64,000 bases of DNA from Echria macrotheca (Eukaryota > Ascomycota > Sordariomycetes > Sordariales > Schizotheciaceae): assembly GCA_030411725.1 (NCBI GenBank), contig MU839829.1:1550001-1614000 (forward strand). The letters are read 5' to 3'. The notes below the pieces were generated by a model. That model searched no databases. It had not been told where the DNA came from and saw only the letters and a list, made by a program, of their open reading frames with translations. This document shows positions 43,732-55,728 of the stretch, one piece after another (position 1 is the stretch's first letter; every line of letters begins with the position of its first letter). Both the position numbers and the translations under genes were made by a program.

Positions 43732-46340
43732 GGTGTAGCGGGAAGGTTATTGTTGGGTTTGCAGGGTGCAATTTCGGGTCGATCAACCGCTCACAAGGGT
43801 GTGCAGAAGCGAGAGGCAGCTGGGTAAAGAAGCGTGGGGAAGGAAAAGACAGCTGGACGGACCCGAGCGAGGGGCTCCTGATATATGAGTTGCTACTGTA
43901 CAGGAAAGCTGAGGTTGGTCGAGGCCGCATGCGGTCGAGGCTGACATGGACCGATGCCCCGGCAACTCGACGGGGTTGTGTGCGGCCACGGAGGCGGCGT
44001 CTGGGAGTGAGATGCGATCTTCAGCCCAAGCACCGAAAAGTAAAAAAAAAGTCCAATCACAGCCAACACGTCGGACCGGACGGCCAGGCTCCAGCAAGGG
44101 GAGGAGGGTGGGATTGTCCGTTTCAATGTGTGGACGGGCCGGGCGGAGGCGCAATGAGGCTGTGGTTGGTTCGAGCTGGAGCTTACTCTTCGCTGTGACA
44201 AGCTTCGGGAGCTTCCATTCTCTCTGCCTCCGCTCCTTGTCGCCGGTGCCGCTGTCGTTAGTTACCGTCACTATGACTTTTTGCCAAAAGCCCGATATTG
44301 GCGCTACCAAGCAGCGCTACACGGCGGAAACGCAGCCAGAGGAGACGCGGCCTGGAGGCTGGCTCGCTGCTCTTCCCAGGGACCGGACCACCAGGCCAAT
44401 CGACGAGATCGTCGGCGCTCACACTGCCGATGCGGCGGCGCCATGGGGAAACTGGGACGCCCATGAGGATGGGGCTGACGCGCGTCCTCGCATGTCAAAG
44501 TCTGGCCATGTAACCGCGTCACTGCAAGGCCAGCAAGACCGCAGACGGCAGCCGTGGGTTGCTGTGTCGAAGCCTTCTCTCGGGACCGAACGGTCATGAA
44601 CTTTGTCCATGCTGGGGGGCTTGGAGCCCAGCTGCCAAGGCCGCCGCAATTGGTCAGCGCAGGGAGCGGCCGGCCGTCTTGGGTCCAGGACCCTTTTTGG
44701 GTGGCGGTCCATGGACGAGTCCCTTGGGGAATGTCCGGCGCGCCAATCCGACATGAACCTCACATTTCTCGCCCGAGTCTGAAAATCAATGCCTGATGGC
44801 TGGGACTGAATGCGCATACGGCACTCGAGATTGAGGCTGAAATTGTTCCGATAGACGAACCTTTTATCGACGTGCGGCATCATCCAAATTGTCGAGGATA
44901 AAGGGGACGACGACAAAATGCCGCCGTCAAGTGCGGAGGCTTCTGAATAGGGCTGAGAAGCAGATCAGCGGAGGATGCCGCGCAGCCAAGCCGAGCAGGC
45001 TGCACTAGACCGGAGCTGGCCTTCGCAGCCCCTCCAAAAATACCCCGCCATTTTGTTGTCCCTCGCCGCGTTTCAGAACGCTGACGGGGCCGGGTTCACA
45101 GCCCTCCTCAATTTTACTCCTTACCACAAGGCGAATGATGCTCGGCAATCTAATCAAAGATAAGATCTTTCTTATCAACAAGACCCTTTTTCTTTACATT
45201 CTGTCTGAAAATCCGAACGTTCACTTCGTCGAGACAAAAAGGCTCGCTTGTAATGTAGTATTTTCTCGTCGATGATACGACACTTGGCACCGACGATCCT
45301 CCAACCACTCCCCACACAACCAAAGTTTTTTGTTTCTTATTCATGGGACGGGAAACCCAACACCACCACCACCCCATCGGCATCCCAAATCACCGATATC
45401 CGATACCGCCCGAAGGCTGGGTCGCGACGATGACGACGACCGGTCAAGCCCAGCCAACCAGCCCAGCCACCAAAACCATTCGGTAGTTGCTGCTTGCATC
45501 GGACGATCAGCCACGGCACGGCAAGCAGCAGCAGAAAGCAGAGCCGTTTGACAAGTGGCTTGCTGCTCTCTGCTCTGAACCACACATCTGGAAGTATCTA
45601 GGTATCAGGCACAACTCATCACAAGACACAAGCAGACTGTCCAACGTCCACGTCGCGCCCCAGAGAGAGACACTGCAGGACCCGGCGCATTTGCGACTGC
45701 TCACACATTTTGCTTTTACCTAACTAAATCTAAATCCATATTCGTACCTGCCGGCCTGCATGCCTACAACTAATGTAGGTAGGTACAGCTTTCTGAGAGA
45801 GGTACACAGCTTCGTCCTGTCGTCCACGCCAGCAGCACCAGGAGGATGGGGCAAACCACAAACCATCCAGTCCCATGTGAACATGTAATTTTGGTAACTT
45901 ATCCATGGATCTACATGTATAGAGTACACACACCCTCGGAAAGAACTACTACCCGAGTTCAGTAACAGCGTAATCCCTCTCGAAGTGAAACCATCACATT
46001 CTTCTCTTCTTGGCAAAACTCCATTACGCAAACATCGAGGAACTACCTCACTCTACAACCAACCAAAACCAGGTAAAAGAACTTCCCCAATAATAAACTT
46101 GCAAATCCCCCTCTCGGATACCCGAAGGCGGTGGTGGTGGTGGATTACGGTTTAGATCCGAAGGATCCCGACAAAACCTCCCAAGTCCCAAGCAATCCAC
46201 TCACCCTGTTGGTGGTCCCTTACATAGCTACGTATTGAACGCATGCGGTGAGATGTACGAGTATTGCGCGGCCATAACAGCAAACCCAAAAACAAAACAA
46301 AAAAAGTGACACAGCCCATGTGTGTGGACATTCCCCAAAT

Positions 46341-46359
46341 CCATCCATCCATCCATCCC
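46341..46359. repeat. (CCAT)n microsatellite
   Basis: CCATCCATCCATCCATCC, more than four units. Confidence 0.8.
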
Positions 46360-46802
46360 TCCTCGGTAGTTAGTCCCGGATCCGATCCCGAATTGTTCCC
46401 CGGTTGTCCGGACCGAGAACGAGACCGATCAGCACTTAACTACATCACAGCCCACAGCCCACTCCTCCACTCAAACGGACCCGAACACCAACTTCCAGGT
46501 CTCCAAAAACGATGCGCTGTCTCTCAAATTACGCGTCCCTCCCTCCCACTCCTCCCTCGCTTTCCACACGTTTTCATGTTTTCGTCTCTTGGCTCTGCGC
46601 AAGTCTGACGTTCTGGACTCTACTCACTCAGGCCAGCCCTGGTCCGGGGAAATTCTCTCATTTGCCCTCGCCCTCGCAAAGTTGGTGCTGATGTCATCCC
46701 CAATCACCACACAAGTCGTCCGTTCGAAACACCGGCTTGGCATCACAGGTGACGGACGCCCGCCCGATCGACACAGCAAAAAAAAATCAAAAATCTCTAA
46801 TT

Positions 46803-46822
46803 TGCCTGCCTGCCTGCCTGCC
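46803..46822. repeat. (TGCC)5 microsatellite
   Basis: Five perfect TGCC units. Confidence 0.85.
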
Positions 46823-47211
46823 TTCCCTTGCTACTGAGCCCTTCTCTAACGACGTCCCTGTCCGATCCGATTCAATCAATCCATCATTCTGTCATCCCAA
46901 CAAACGTAAAACTCCAAACATCATTGTGGCGCGAAAAGGAAATCCCATGACTGTTAAAAAGTATTATCATCTCCTTCGCATCACTGTCAATACCAATGCC
47001 TTTCCGACGGCGATACCAACCCAAACTCCCTCTGCACACTTAGCCTCTGCTGCATCTCAGCCTCCAGTTGCACCCGGGCATGCTGCCGCCATTGCGGTCG
47101 TCGTTGCGACAGCGCCCGTTGATAAATCCGTTCATACGCCACGCTCGCTCGCTTCTTCCCACTGTCATGCTCATCAAATTCACCATGCTCGTGCTCTTCC
47201 CCGCTGCCACC

Positions 47212-49315
47212 CTACAGCATGGTTCCAAAAGTATTCTCCTCGGTCGGAAAGGGGATGGGCTTCCTCGGACTGCTGCCATCCTCTCCCGCCGGCTTGCGGT
47301 GGCGGAAGGTAAACCCCACAAACAGCGCCTTGCTCATCTCCTCTTCGCGTTCGGCCAGGTTCTCGAGGGCCGCCTGCTTCTCGTGCACCTCTTTGTACTT
47401 GGCCATGTCCGCCTCGTTGCTGAAGTCGTCAAAGTAACCCGCATCCGTCTCCGAGTCCAGCTCGGGCACGAACGGCGCCTTGGTCTCACGCAGGATCCGC
47501 CAGTCCACCTCAGCGAAATACTGGTGATCATAAATATCCTGGATCTTGGAGAAGCGCTTGGAGCGCGAGTTGATACATCTGCCATAGTTAGCGTCGAACT
47601 GCCACCCCAACACAAAAACTTACGTCGTGATAAAATTCCACGTGCGGTTGCTCAAGAAGTAGCTGGGATCTTCCCACACCGGGCGCTTAAGAACCTCGCG
47701 CCAGTGCTTCAGATTCCTCCATGTCTCGTCGGCGTTAGACCCGGCAAATGGTGGGAATCCAGTGAGTGCCTCGAACAACATGCACCCCAAGCTCCAGTAG
47801 TCGACCGTAAAGTCGTACTCCTCGCCCCGCAGCACCTCAGGTGCCATGTAGTCGGGTGAGCCGACAATCGACTTGGCGTAGTTGACGTCCTTTTCGCGCA
47901 TAGAGCGATACCCCTCTCGCCGCTCTGCCACCGTCCGCTGCTCCATCGGTTTACCAAAAGGCACCGATGTCTCAGACGCCTTCTCTAGTCGAACGCGCAT
48001 CGACTCGATCTTGGCAGGCGCCAAGAAGCCTGCCGCCAGACCAAAATCCGTGAGCTTGACGTGACCGGTAGAGTCGACCAAGAAGTTCTCGGGCTTAAGG
48101 TCGCGATGGATATAACCCAACTGGTGAAGCGCGTCAACCGAACAGAACATCTCGGCTATGTAGAAACGCGCGTGGCGGTTCGATAACACCCCCGTGTTGT
48201 TGAGAAGGGTTCTGAAGTCGCCGCCTGGCACATACTCCATGGCAAGATAGATATTCTTGTCATCCTGGAACGAGTACAGCAGACGAACCAGCCATTCCGA
48301 CTTGGCCGTGGTGAGGATGTCGCGCTCCGTCAGAACATGGCGAATCTCGTCCAGCTTAAAAAGCAGCTTCTTGCTCATGACCTTCAGCGCACACACCTCC
48401 TTCGTATCCTTCTTTTGCGCCAGGAACACCTGGCCGTAACCACCCTGGCCGACCTGCGTCAGAATTTGAAAGTCACCCTGGCGGAGGCGCACTCTCCTCT
48501 TCCGCAGAGCCGCCCGCTCTCGTCCCGTGTACTTGGACCACATCTGGTTGTATGTCTCCTCGTCGGTCTCGGGCGGTGCAGGATACTCCTCCTTGAAGGC
48601 CGTCAGGCGGTTCTGTCTGGACCCCACGTATGTGAGAAGGTCGAAATAGTAGTCGAGGAAGTCTACAAAACACCAGAGTTAGCCCAGCCTCTTCAAAAGA
48701 ACAAGAAGTTATCAACTTACAAAGTTGGGTCACATTGACTAGGCGCTTGATGTTGGGCTTCTGCAGTATCTCCAGCTCCTCGGCGGTCAAGCCTCGTTGC
48801 GTGTTGAACCGCTTCACGGTCGGCGATGGACGTTCCCGAGCATGATAGAGTTCCTGTCGCGACAGAGCAGCGTGGCTTGGCTGATAGGTTGGCGCGGGTT
48901 CGGTTGGGGTGTCGCGACCCTGAACCGGAGGTGTATTCTCCTGCCCATGCCCCCTCAATGCCGACCCGCCCGTTGGTGTGCCCTTGTGGATGACGCTGTT
49001 GTCGACCAACACCGAGGTCTCGTCAATGTTCTGAAGATTGCTCTTCCCGGGCGACAATGGAGTTGAAGCGCCCAATGGCCGGGTCAGCTTTACGGGGCTC
49101 TCGAGAGCGCTGGGCGCAGAGAGCTTCATGCTCTCCAAGGCGACGGGAAGCTCGTTTGCGCCGGGCGGAACAGTCTTCTTGCTCGGGCTACCTTGGGGAG
49201 TGCTGATGGGCGTGATGAAGTCGTTGGGTCGCGCTCCCTTGGTCGGCGTCGTCGGCCGCGCATCGCTGCGCTCCTGTTTCCCGCCGGGGAAGAAGGTTGA
49301 CATAAAGCTCGCCAT
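47212..49315 (-). CDS. dbf2: DBF2/NDR-family AGC serine/threonine kinase
   Basis: Exons complement(48721..49315), (47624..48662) and (47212..47578) give 666 residues. It belongs to the NDR/LATS group that acts in the mitotic exit/septation network with a MOB coactivator. The N-terminal ~185 residues are Ser/Pro/Thr-rich and probably disordered. The MOB-binding region follows (FLDYYFDLLTYVGSRQNRL). Kinase motifs: GQGGYG (about 270), VCALK (Lys about 292), HRDLKPEN, DFG, and the activation segment YAKSIVGSPDYMAPEV with the NDR phosphorylation Ser. The long insert between DFG and the activation segment (EKASETSVPF...REKDVNYAK) is a family hallmark. The C-terminal hydrophobic motif FVGFTFRHR contains the second regulatory Thr. 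A missing catalytic residue was looked for and not found. Confidence 0.95.
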
Positions 49316-50260
49316 TTTGACGTCACCGGGGCCGCTATCTGGAATCTGGCCTGAAGGTGGATTACCAGACCGGGGCAGGGGAATCAGAGAGCCGAGGCGC
49401 GATTCGAATTCGAATTCGAGAGTCGATGTGTCGCGTCAATCCGCGCTGTCTGCTGGCAGACCCAATGCAAATAAATCTGAAGGAGTCGGGTGCAGCTGCA
49501 GTTGATTTCTGGAAGGGGTATCTTATGCAAAAGACAATGCAGAGAATCAATGCCTGGATATCTCGCTGGATATGGGTACGGCTACGGTGGAGAATGGGAG
49601 GAGTATCGCCCACCGCTGTGGTCTGATGGAATTGCAGCTGAGCTTAAATTATTTCAACCCAACTCACGTCGGTCCCTTGCGGTTGATTGGGCTGAGGGGC
49701 AAGGCGGGGCAAACGTCAACAAAGTTGGAGCAGCAACCTGAATCACAATCGCGGGGTAAAGAGCAAAGGGAGCTGAAAGGTGGACTCGAACCGCAGCAGA
49801 CAAAAACTCAGTTTCGAGTCGTTGGAAAAATCTACTGGAAACGGCTGAATGCGCTCTTGACTACGCGTGTATATTTAAGAAGAAATCTCTTTAAAAGAGG
49901 TGCCTGAGCACCCAGTTCCAGCCTGTTTGTGAGTGACGCAGGGGGAATGTGCTCGTCAACTTAGATTAGTTACTCTGTCCCTACCAAGGCTTGTGGTGAT
50001 CGGAGTCAAGGATTACCATCGTATGCAAAGGCAGCAACTCCAGCGAAAGTCGTACGACTCCAGTTACAAAGAATACATATCCCAGTGCTGGTCCATGAGA
50101 GCTCTTGTTGCAGCACTTGCCCGCCTGGTATCCCCACTTCTCTGATTGGTCCAATTTTTGCAACCTTGACGACTCGTCGCGACTAGAGCTTTTAGGGAAC
50201 CTTGAACCTCTCAACTCTAACATACTAGATCGCATTTTCCGACACACCTTGCCCGACAAA
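49316..50260. other. Divergent intergenic region, DBF2 and WBP11
   Basis: 945 bp promoter region of both genes. Includes a GATTCGAATTCGAATTCGAG palindrome-like run (about 49402). No gene seen. Confidence 0.6.
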
Positions 50261-51181
50261 ATGCCAAAAGAGCGGAATTACAACCCTGTGCAAGCGCAGC
50301 GCAAAGCTGACAAGGCCAAGGCCATCAAAAAGGGTATGTGCCATCAAACCAGCTCAGCAAGCATTTCTCTAACCATCTGACCTTTCCCAGGCAAGGCTGA
50401 TCTACAGGCACGCCGCAACGAGAAGCTCGCAACCCGCAACCCGGACCGCATTCAGAAACAGATTGACGACCTCAAGGCCATCGAGTCGAGCGGCGGCAAG
50501 CTTACGACACACGAACAACAAGCGCTAGAGGCTCTCCAGAAGGACCTCAAGGCGGTTAAGAAGGCGCGCGAGGCTCTCGGCGACAAGGCACCTACATTCA
50601 AAAGCTATCACGGAAACGATCGGGATCGAGGTGGGGCTGACGGCGGTGGAGTCTTGGGGAAGCGCCGACGAGATGAAGACGCGTCCAGCAGCGACAGCGA
50701 CGTGCCTGAGGATGTTCGGAGGATACCTATGCCTAGGGATACGCCGCCCCCGATACCAAAGGAGGTACTAGACGAATGGTATGCAAAGAGGAGGGCAAAG
50801 AGGGCGGCGGTGAACGCCAATCAGGAGCCGCTTGGGGAAGGCCGGGGTGATGGGGGACGGGGACAGAGGCAGAAGTCCGAGTCAGCGCCGCCGGTCGAAG
50901 TAAAGACTGTATATGAGGCCAAGCCCGTGATCCGCGATCTAAGAAAAGAAGCTGTCAGTGCGTTTGTGCCGGCCGCGGTACGAATGAAGATCGAAAAGGG
51001 GAAGGGTCAGGGAGGGCTGCTGGAGCCGGAGGAGGCGGATCGACTAGAAAAGGAGGGTTATCTCGATACTCAGCGACCGGGTCAGGCGGGCGGTCCAACA
51101 GAGACGACAGAGGCTCACCAGGAAGAGCCCGACAATGCACGGAGAGTCATAGTGGAGGATGTGGAGGGTGAAGAGTACTAA
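50261..51181 (+). CDS. WBP11-type pre-mRNA splicing protein
   Basis: Exons 50261..50333 and 50391..51181 give 287 residues. The N-terminus MPKERNYNPVQAQRKADKAK is the hallmark of the WBP11/Npw38-binding family, nuclear proteins linked to pre-mRNA splicing. A Lys/Glu-rich coiled-coil follows (IQKQIDDLKAIE...KKAREALGDKA), then KRRRDEDASSSDSDVPEDV, proline-rich MPRDTPPPIPKEV (a WW-domain-type ligand) and an acidic tail. A region near 205-235 (VYEAKPVIRDLRKEAVSAFVPAAVRMK) matches the conserved 'LRKEAVSAFVP' block of the family. The intron after residue 24 is 57 bp. Confidence 0.88.
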
Positions 51182-51448
51182 GAATGGCGCCCAAGCATCA
51201 TTTGGCTCACCCGTCGAGTACGGTGCAATCATGTGCCTTGCAAAGTAAGCATTAGATCCGCATATAAGCTCGAACCGAGACTTATCTCTCGCAGGATACT
51301 AAAAGCTAACTTCGCCCTAGTTGGGCGCAGGGCTTAGGGCTTGAACCGCCGCCGATAAATAAATACACATGACGTGTCGCCCACTGGAATAAGAACCTGC
51401 GGCCTACACATCCAAAATCTAATCACCGTATTCTCAGCATCGCCAAGT

Positions 51449-52081
51449 ATGGATTCTCCATTCTCCCGGTACAGGTCTAGCCGGAGCGAGGCGAAGGGAC
51501 GGCAGAACCTCATCGCCGCGACGCCCGATCTCAAGAACGATGAAGCGTTACTATTGCTTCACAAGACGCCTTTCGAACATGGGCTAGATGATCGAATGAT
51601 ATCGACCATGGAAGCGGAAGCGGAAGCGGAATTGGTTCACGAAGAGTTCTTGAACCACGAGGCCGCTCTTCTCGCCGAACTCCGTGACGGACTCGATGAA
51701 CGACTGGAGCGGCTCCAGCAAGCGGCCAACGAGGCCAGAATCGCAGCAGAGGCTCTCCACAGGAAAATTCAAAAAGAACAAGCTGCCATGGAGCAACACC
51801 GCGCCGAAAAGGGGGCAATTTGGCCCCTACATCTACACTACTGGTGGAAGGTGGAGACCAGGAAAGGATACAACAAGGTGGCCAGGGATGCCGAGCTGAG
51901 ACATTATGAGAGGATTAGGAGGTGGAAACATTACAACCAGGAACGCATCTATGGCGAGTATCTCGCGCGACTGTCCCGGATCCAAGCTTTGGCTGTGGCC
52001 CCTCTGGAAGAGGATGAGGAAAGCGCATGGTTTATCTGGGGGCCCGATGGACCGGGCGAAAGAGCTCCTCCTGCTTCGTGA
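51449..52081 (+). CDS. Coiled-coil protein of unknown function
   Basis: Single exon, 210 residues from Met at 51449; 25 codons upstream are also open but start poorly. Seen: a basic N-terminus (SRYRSSRSEAKGR), an Ala/Glu/Leu-rich coiled-coil about residues 55-120 (EAEAEAELVHEEFLNHEAAL, LDERLERLQQAANEARIAA), then an aromatic/basic segment (WPLHLHYWWKVETRKGYNKV, HYERIRRWKHYNQERIYGEY) and an acidic tail with SAWFIWGPDG. No domain recognised. It starts 268 bp after the WBP11 stop on the same strand. Confidence 0.65.
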   Translation: MDSPFSRYRSSRSEAKGRQNLIAATPDLKNDEALLLLHKTPFEHGLDDRMISTMEAEAEAELVHEEFLNHEAALLAELRDGLDERLERLQQAANEARIAAEALHRKIQKEQAAMEQHRAEKGAIWPLHLHYWWKVETRKGYNKVARDAELRHYERIRRWKHYNQERIYGEYLARLSRIQALAVAPLEEDEESAWFIWGPDGPGERAPPAS

Positions 52082-54093
52082 TGAGGTTCGATTGGTTTCC
52101 TCTTCAGCTGCCACATATCGCATGTAAAACTAGGTGTTAGTAGAAAGTAATAGCACGCCTCTGGGCTTTATCTGCTATCATTCTGTGTTTGCGAAGGCCC
52201 TTTATCAGAGCGAATTTTGTCGGCATAAACCGGGAGAAGCATTGTACTTGGCAGGACGAGTTGTCGACCCTTTCAAATGCAAACCTGTCGTGGTTCAAAC
52301 TCTTGGCCGATGCTCATGAAGATAAGAGAAGCCATCCCGACCAACGAGACACCATCATGACAGTGCCGTGTTTGCAAGGTTACACGGCCGACGATCTGCG
52401 ATGGAACTTATATGGGGGTCTACTAAACCCGCTGGAGTCCAGTCCAGACCCCTTAACACGGCAGCCGATATAGTTTCTACATGTTTGCCAAGCCGTCGAT
52501 ATATCGTTGCTGATGCGGGGTGCGTGATTTCTCATTTATTTTTTTGGGAGGGAGAGAGAGAAAGAGAGAAAATCAAAATGGCCAGCGAAGCTTTTTCTTT
52601 TCGAGCCCGCCGCAGCGGTGCAGGAGACGAGCGGGAGTAACCCGTCTTGGTCTGGTGTTTGCTTTTCGGCATTGCTTGCAGAAATGGCGGCATCTCGAAG
52701 AGGGTTGTCTTCCTCTGCTTCTGGGCTAACTCCTTTTTCACACACCCCAAAGTCTTGCAAAGTTTCTCGAAAAAGTGAGAACCCTTTTTCTAGCCTCGGG
52801 GAAGAAGAACAGAGAGAAGCATGGGAGAAGGAGAAGAAACAATAATCACAAAGAACTGTAGTGACAAAAAAAAGGGGACACGTTCCCGGGGCGGCACCAC
52901 CCGACGACCCTGGCGGATGGTCCAGATCGATCGAACGTCGATCAGGGCCTTCCAGAAATCGCGAGACTTTGGGGGGCAGGTTTTGACGAGTTGCCCTGAG
53001 TTCCCTAAAACACTTCAAACCTACGCACGGAAGGTTTAGTTGTTTTGGTACGACAGCGTTTTCGGTCAAAGTACGGTCTGTGTGTGGTATCATCCCTATG
53101 TCACAGAATCTGGCAGCTGTTGTCTCGGGCGGTTTCATTGTTTCGCGTCAGTCAAAAATGGGCAGAAGCAAGGCACTTCCTTGCCCAGCCCCCACCCCCA
53201 ACTCGACGGCGTAGAGTAGCTGTGAATCATTCTTGGCATTTCCCTAGACTTAGATGCTGCTGTTGCGAACTATTGGCGGAACTTATATCCATGTAGGTAG
53301 GTAGAGAAAGGTGCGTGGTGATCCAAGAACCACCACGAAGGACGGGGACAACACAACCTCAATCCCGAAAAGCACTATGGGTAGGGAGCCTGCAAATGGG
53401 CTTTCTGGGGTGCAGTGCAGCCAGCCAGCCACCCGGTTGTACGGAGAATTCATCAGTTTCATGGGACAACCAACAAAATAGAGGCCAACAAAGGGAATTT
53501 TTGAAGCTCGAGCCATTTTAGCCGTGATGAGGCCGTCAATGGACAGAGAGAGAATACGAACGGCGTTTCTTGCTCGACGCCACTAAATATGATGCCATCC
53601 ACCCCAGCGGCGTCTTTGGGTAAGGCGCACCGTAGCTTTTAAAAAGGCGCTGGCTGCATTGAAAAACCGGGCGGCATGGCCGAGCAGGAGGAGGTGGTGG
53701 GAGGGAGGGCGGGGCGGGATGGGGGGGGGGAGGTCTACTAGTTAGTCTAGACCGCAGACGAGAAGAGCCTAAGGGGAAAGCTTGCGGGAGAAAGAGACCA
53801 ACACGTGTGTGTCGTGTTGAAAAAAAGACCCCTTCCCTTTGAACAGCTCCGTTGCAAAATAATGTGGGCAAATGTCGGCAAGCGGCAACCAACTCAACCC
53901 GTGCACCATTCTTCTTCTCCTCCCTTGTTGTCATCCGATTGATTTTCCCTCCCTCTTCTGTCTCTCTCTCTCTTTCCCTCTTCTCCCCCCTCCCCCAATC
54001 TCTTCCTCCCCCGCAAAACCCCAATGAGTAATCGTTGCAGCGCAGCAGCAGCATGAGCGGGCGTGTCGTCGCGGGAATTGGGAAAGAGAAGAT
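52082..54093. other. Intergenic, transporter upstream region
   Basis: 2 kb with no supported gene. The right end (about 53940-54010) is a C/T-rich promoter tract followed by two upstream ORFs (separate entry). A C/G homopolymer stretch lies near 53722. Confidence 0.55.
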
Positions 54094-54160
54094 ATGGGTT
54101 CCTTTAAGGTTGCGCAGCAGCTGCGCGAGAGGATCGCCGTCAAATGGCAGAAGACGATGA
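54024..54160 (+). promoter_or_regulatory. Two upstream ORFs in the transporter leader, the second overlapping its start
   Basis: uORF1 is 54024-54056 (ten codons, MSNRCSAAAA). Its stop overlaps the ATG of uORF2 (54053-54160, 35 codons), giving an ATGA overlap at 54053-54056. uORF2 runs out of frame through the main ATG at 54094 and ends at TGA 54158-54160, again an ATGA overlap, this time with Met22 of the transporter (54157). If translated, this could favour re-initiation at Met22 over Met1. Confidence 0.6.
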
Positions 54161-55728
54161 GCGAGAAACCCCCACCTCAATCGGGTCCGCGACGAGACGA
54201 CGACGATGCCAAGACGGCCCCGCGCCCGCGCCCAGAAGATGCCGCCGCCCCGGAGCCCACCGCCGCCGCCAACCAACCCGACCCCGACCCCGTCCCCGAA
54301 AAACCAATTCCCGACTCGCCCAAAACCGATCTCACGGTCACGCTGGCCGCCGCCGATGCCGCGGCGCTGGACAGATCAGACAGTGAAAAATCGCCAAAGA
54401 AAACCGGCGGCATCGATGGCGCACCGGTCGTGGTCGTGTCGTCGGACACGGCGTCGTCCCGCTACGACAGCTCCTCCCTAACCGACGTCGCGCCGCTCTC
54501 TGTCATCGACGACGACAACAACGACTACCCGGAGGGCGGCGCACGCGCGTGGCTGGTAGTCTTCGGGTGCTGGCTCGCTCTCTTCGCCGCGCTCGGGCTG
54601 ATGAACATCCTCGCGACCTTCCAGGCATACGTCTCGGCCAACCAGCTGGCGGACTACTCGACGGGCACCATCGGCTGGATCTTTTCCGTGTACACGTTCG
54701 TCAGCTTCTTCCTCGGCATCTACATCGGGCCGCTGTTCGACAAGTACGGCCCGCGATGGCTCGTCCTGGCCGGCACGGTATGTCTCGCCGTGAGTTTAGT
54801 CTTGCTCAGCGTCAGCTACGAGTTCTGGCATTTTCTGCTTGCCTTCGGCATCCTCAGCGGCCTGGCGAGCTCGCTGCTCTTCACGCCGGCCATCGCGGCC
54901 GTCGGCCACTTCTTCCGCGCGCGCCGCGGTTTCGCTACCGGCGTGGCGAGCACCGCCGGCTCGGTGGGCGGGATTTTGTTCCCCATCATGCTGCAGCGCC
55001 TGTTCGCGTCGGTCGGCTGGGCCTGGGCGATTCGGATTCTTGCGTTCGTGTGTCTGGCCGTCACCGTCGTGGCCAACTTTCTGATCCGCGCGCGGCTGCC
55101 GCCGGCGCGGGACGCGAGTCCGCACCCGGACATCCGCATTTTTCGGAGCAAGGCGTTCGCGCTGACGACGCTCGCCGTCTTCATGCTCGAGTTTGCGCTG
55201 TTCATCCCGCTGACGTACATCTCGAGCTACGCGCTGAGTAAGGGGTTCAGCCAGAGTTTTTCGTTTGATATCCTGACGATACTCAACACCGGGTCCGTCT
55301 TTGGGAGGGTGCTCCCGGGCTACTGGGCCGACCGGATCGGGGCTTTCAACACCAATATGATCTCGGCCATGATTACCGTGGTGGGCTGTTTTGGGATCTG
55401 GTTGCCGTTTGGACACACGAAGCCGGGGATCATCGTGTTTGCGCTGCTGTTCGGCTTCACGAGCGGGTGTAATATCAGTCTGATACCCGTCGCCATCGGG
55501 CGGCTGTGCAGGACGCAGAATTACGGGCGGTATTATGCTACGTGTTACACGCTGGTGTCGGTGGCCGTGCTTATCGGGATCCCCATCGCCGGCAAGGTGG
55601 TGGAGTCGAATAGGGGGGACTATTGGGGGCTGATTGTCCTCACGGGCGTGTTCTATATCGGGTCCGTGATTGCGTTCCTGATGGCCAAGGTCTCGGTGGT
55701 GGGGTGGAACCTGTGGACCGTCTTTTGA
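54094..55728 (+). CDS. MFS transporter, monocarboxylate-porter (MCT/MCH) type
   Basis: Single exon, 544 residues from 54094, or 523 from Met22. A Pro/Ala/Asp-rich cytosolic N-terminus (about 1-145) precedes YPEGGARAWLVVFGCW, the conserved opening of MCT-type helix 1. Twelve hydrophobic segments follow. GPLFDKYGPRW in loop 2-3 is the MFS motif A. The central loop is short and charged (ARLPPARDASPHPDIRIF). Fungal relatives (MCH family) carry monocarboxylates or riboflavin, and the substrate here cannot be read. A long open frame antisense to the gene (54796-55794) is a mirror and was rejected. Confidence 0.92.
   Translation: MGSFKVAQQLRERIAVKWQKTMSEKPPPQSGPRRDDDDAKTAPRPRPEDAAAPEPTAAANQPDPDPVPEKPIPDSPKTDLTVTLAAADAAALDRSDSEKSPKKTGGIDGAPVVVVSSDTASSRYDSSSLTDVAPLSVIDDDNNDYPEGGARAWLVVFGCWLALFAALGLMNILATFQAYVSANQLADYSTGTIGWIFSVYTFVSFFLGIYIGPLFDKYGPRWLVLAGTVCLAVSLVLLSVSYEFWHFLLAFGILSGLASSLLFTPAIAAVGHFFRARRGFATGVASTAGSVGGILFPIMLQRLFASVGWAWAIRILAFVCLAVTVVANFLIRARLPPARDASPHPDIRIFRSKAFALTTLAVFMLEFALFIPLTYISSYALSKGFSQSFSFDILTILNTGSVFGRVLPGYWADRIGAFNTNMISAMITVVGCFGIWLPFGHTKPGIIVFALLFGFTSGCNISLIPVAIGRLCRTQNYGRYYATCYTLVSVAVLIGIPIAGKVVESNRGDYWGLIVLTGVFYIGSVIAFLMAKVSVVGWNLWTVF

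Larger units (their letters stand above)
43732..47211. other. Long gene-poor interval
   Basis: 3.5 kb with no gene I can support. Frames of up to 217 codons (43946-44599, +) are mirrored by others on the opposite strand and have no family features. The left part is the GPI-protein promoter. Two microsatellites are listed separately. Near 45160 an AAGATAAGATCTTTCTTATC palindrome-like run occurs. Confidence 0.5.

Noticed and set aside
49770..49800. GGTTCGAGTCC (minus strand) as a tRNA B-box
   Set aside because: No A-box at the right distance and the T-stem does not pair.
51325..51360. GCGGTTCAAGCCC (minus strand) as a tRNA B-box
   Set aside because: No T-stem pairing, no D-arm and no acceptor complement.
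52285..52310. GTGGTTCAAACTC as a tRNA B-box
   Set aside because: No convincing A-box upstream and the stems do not form.
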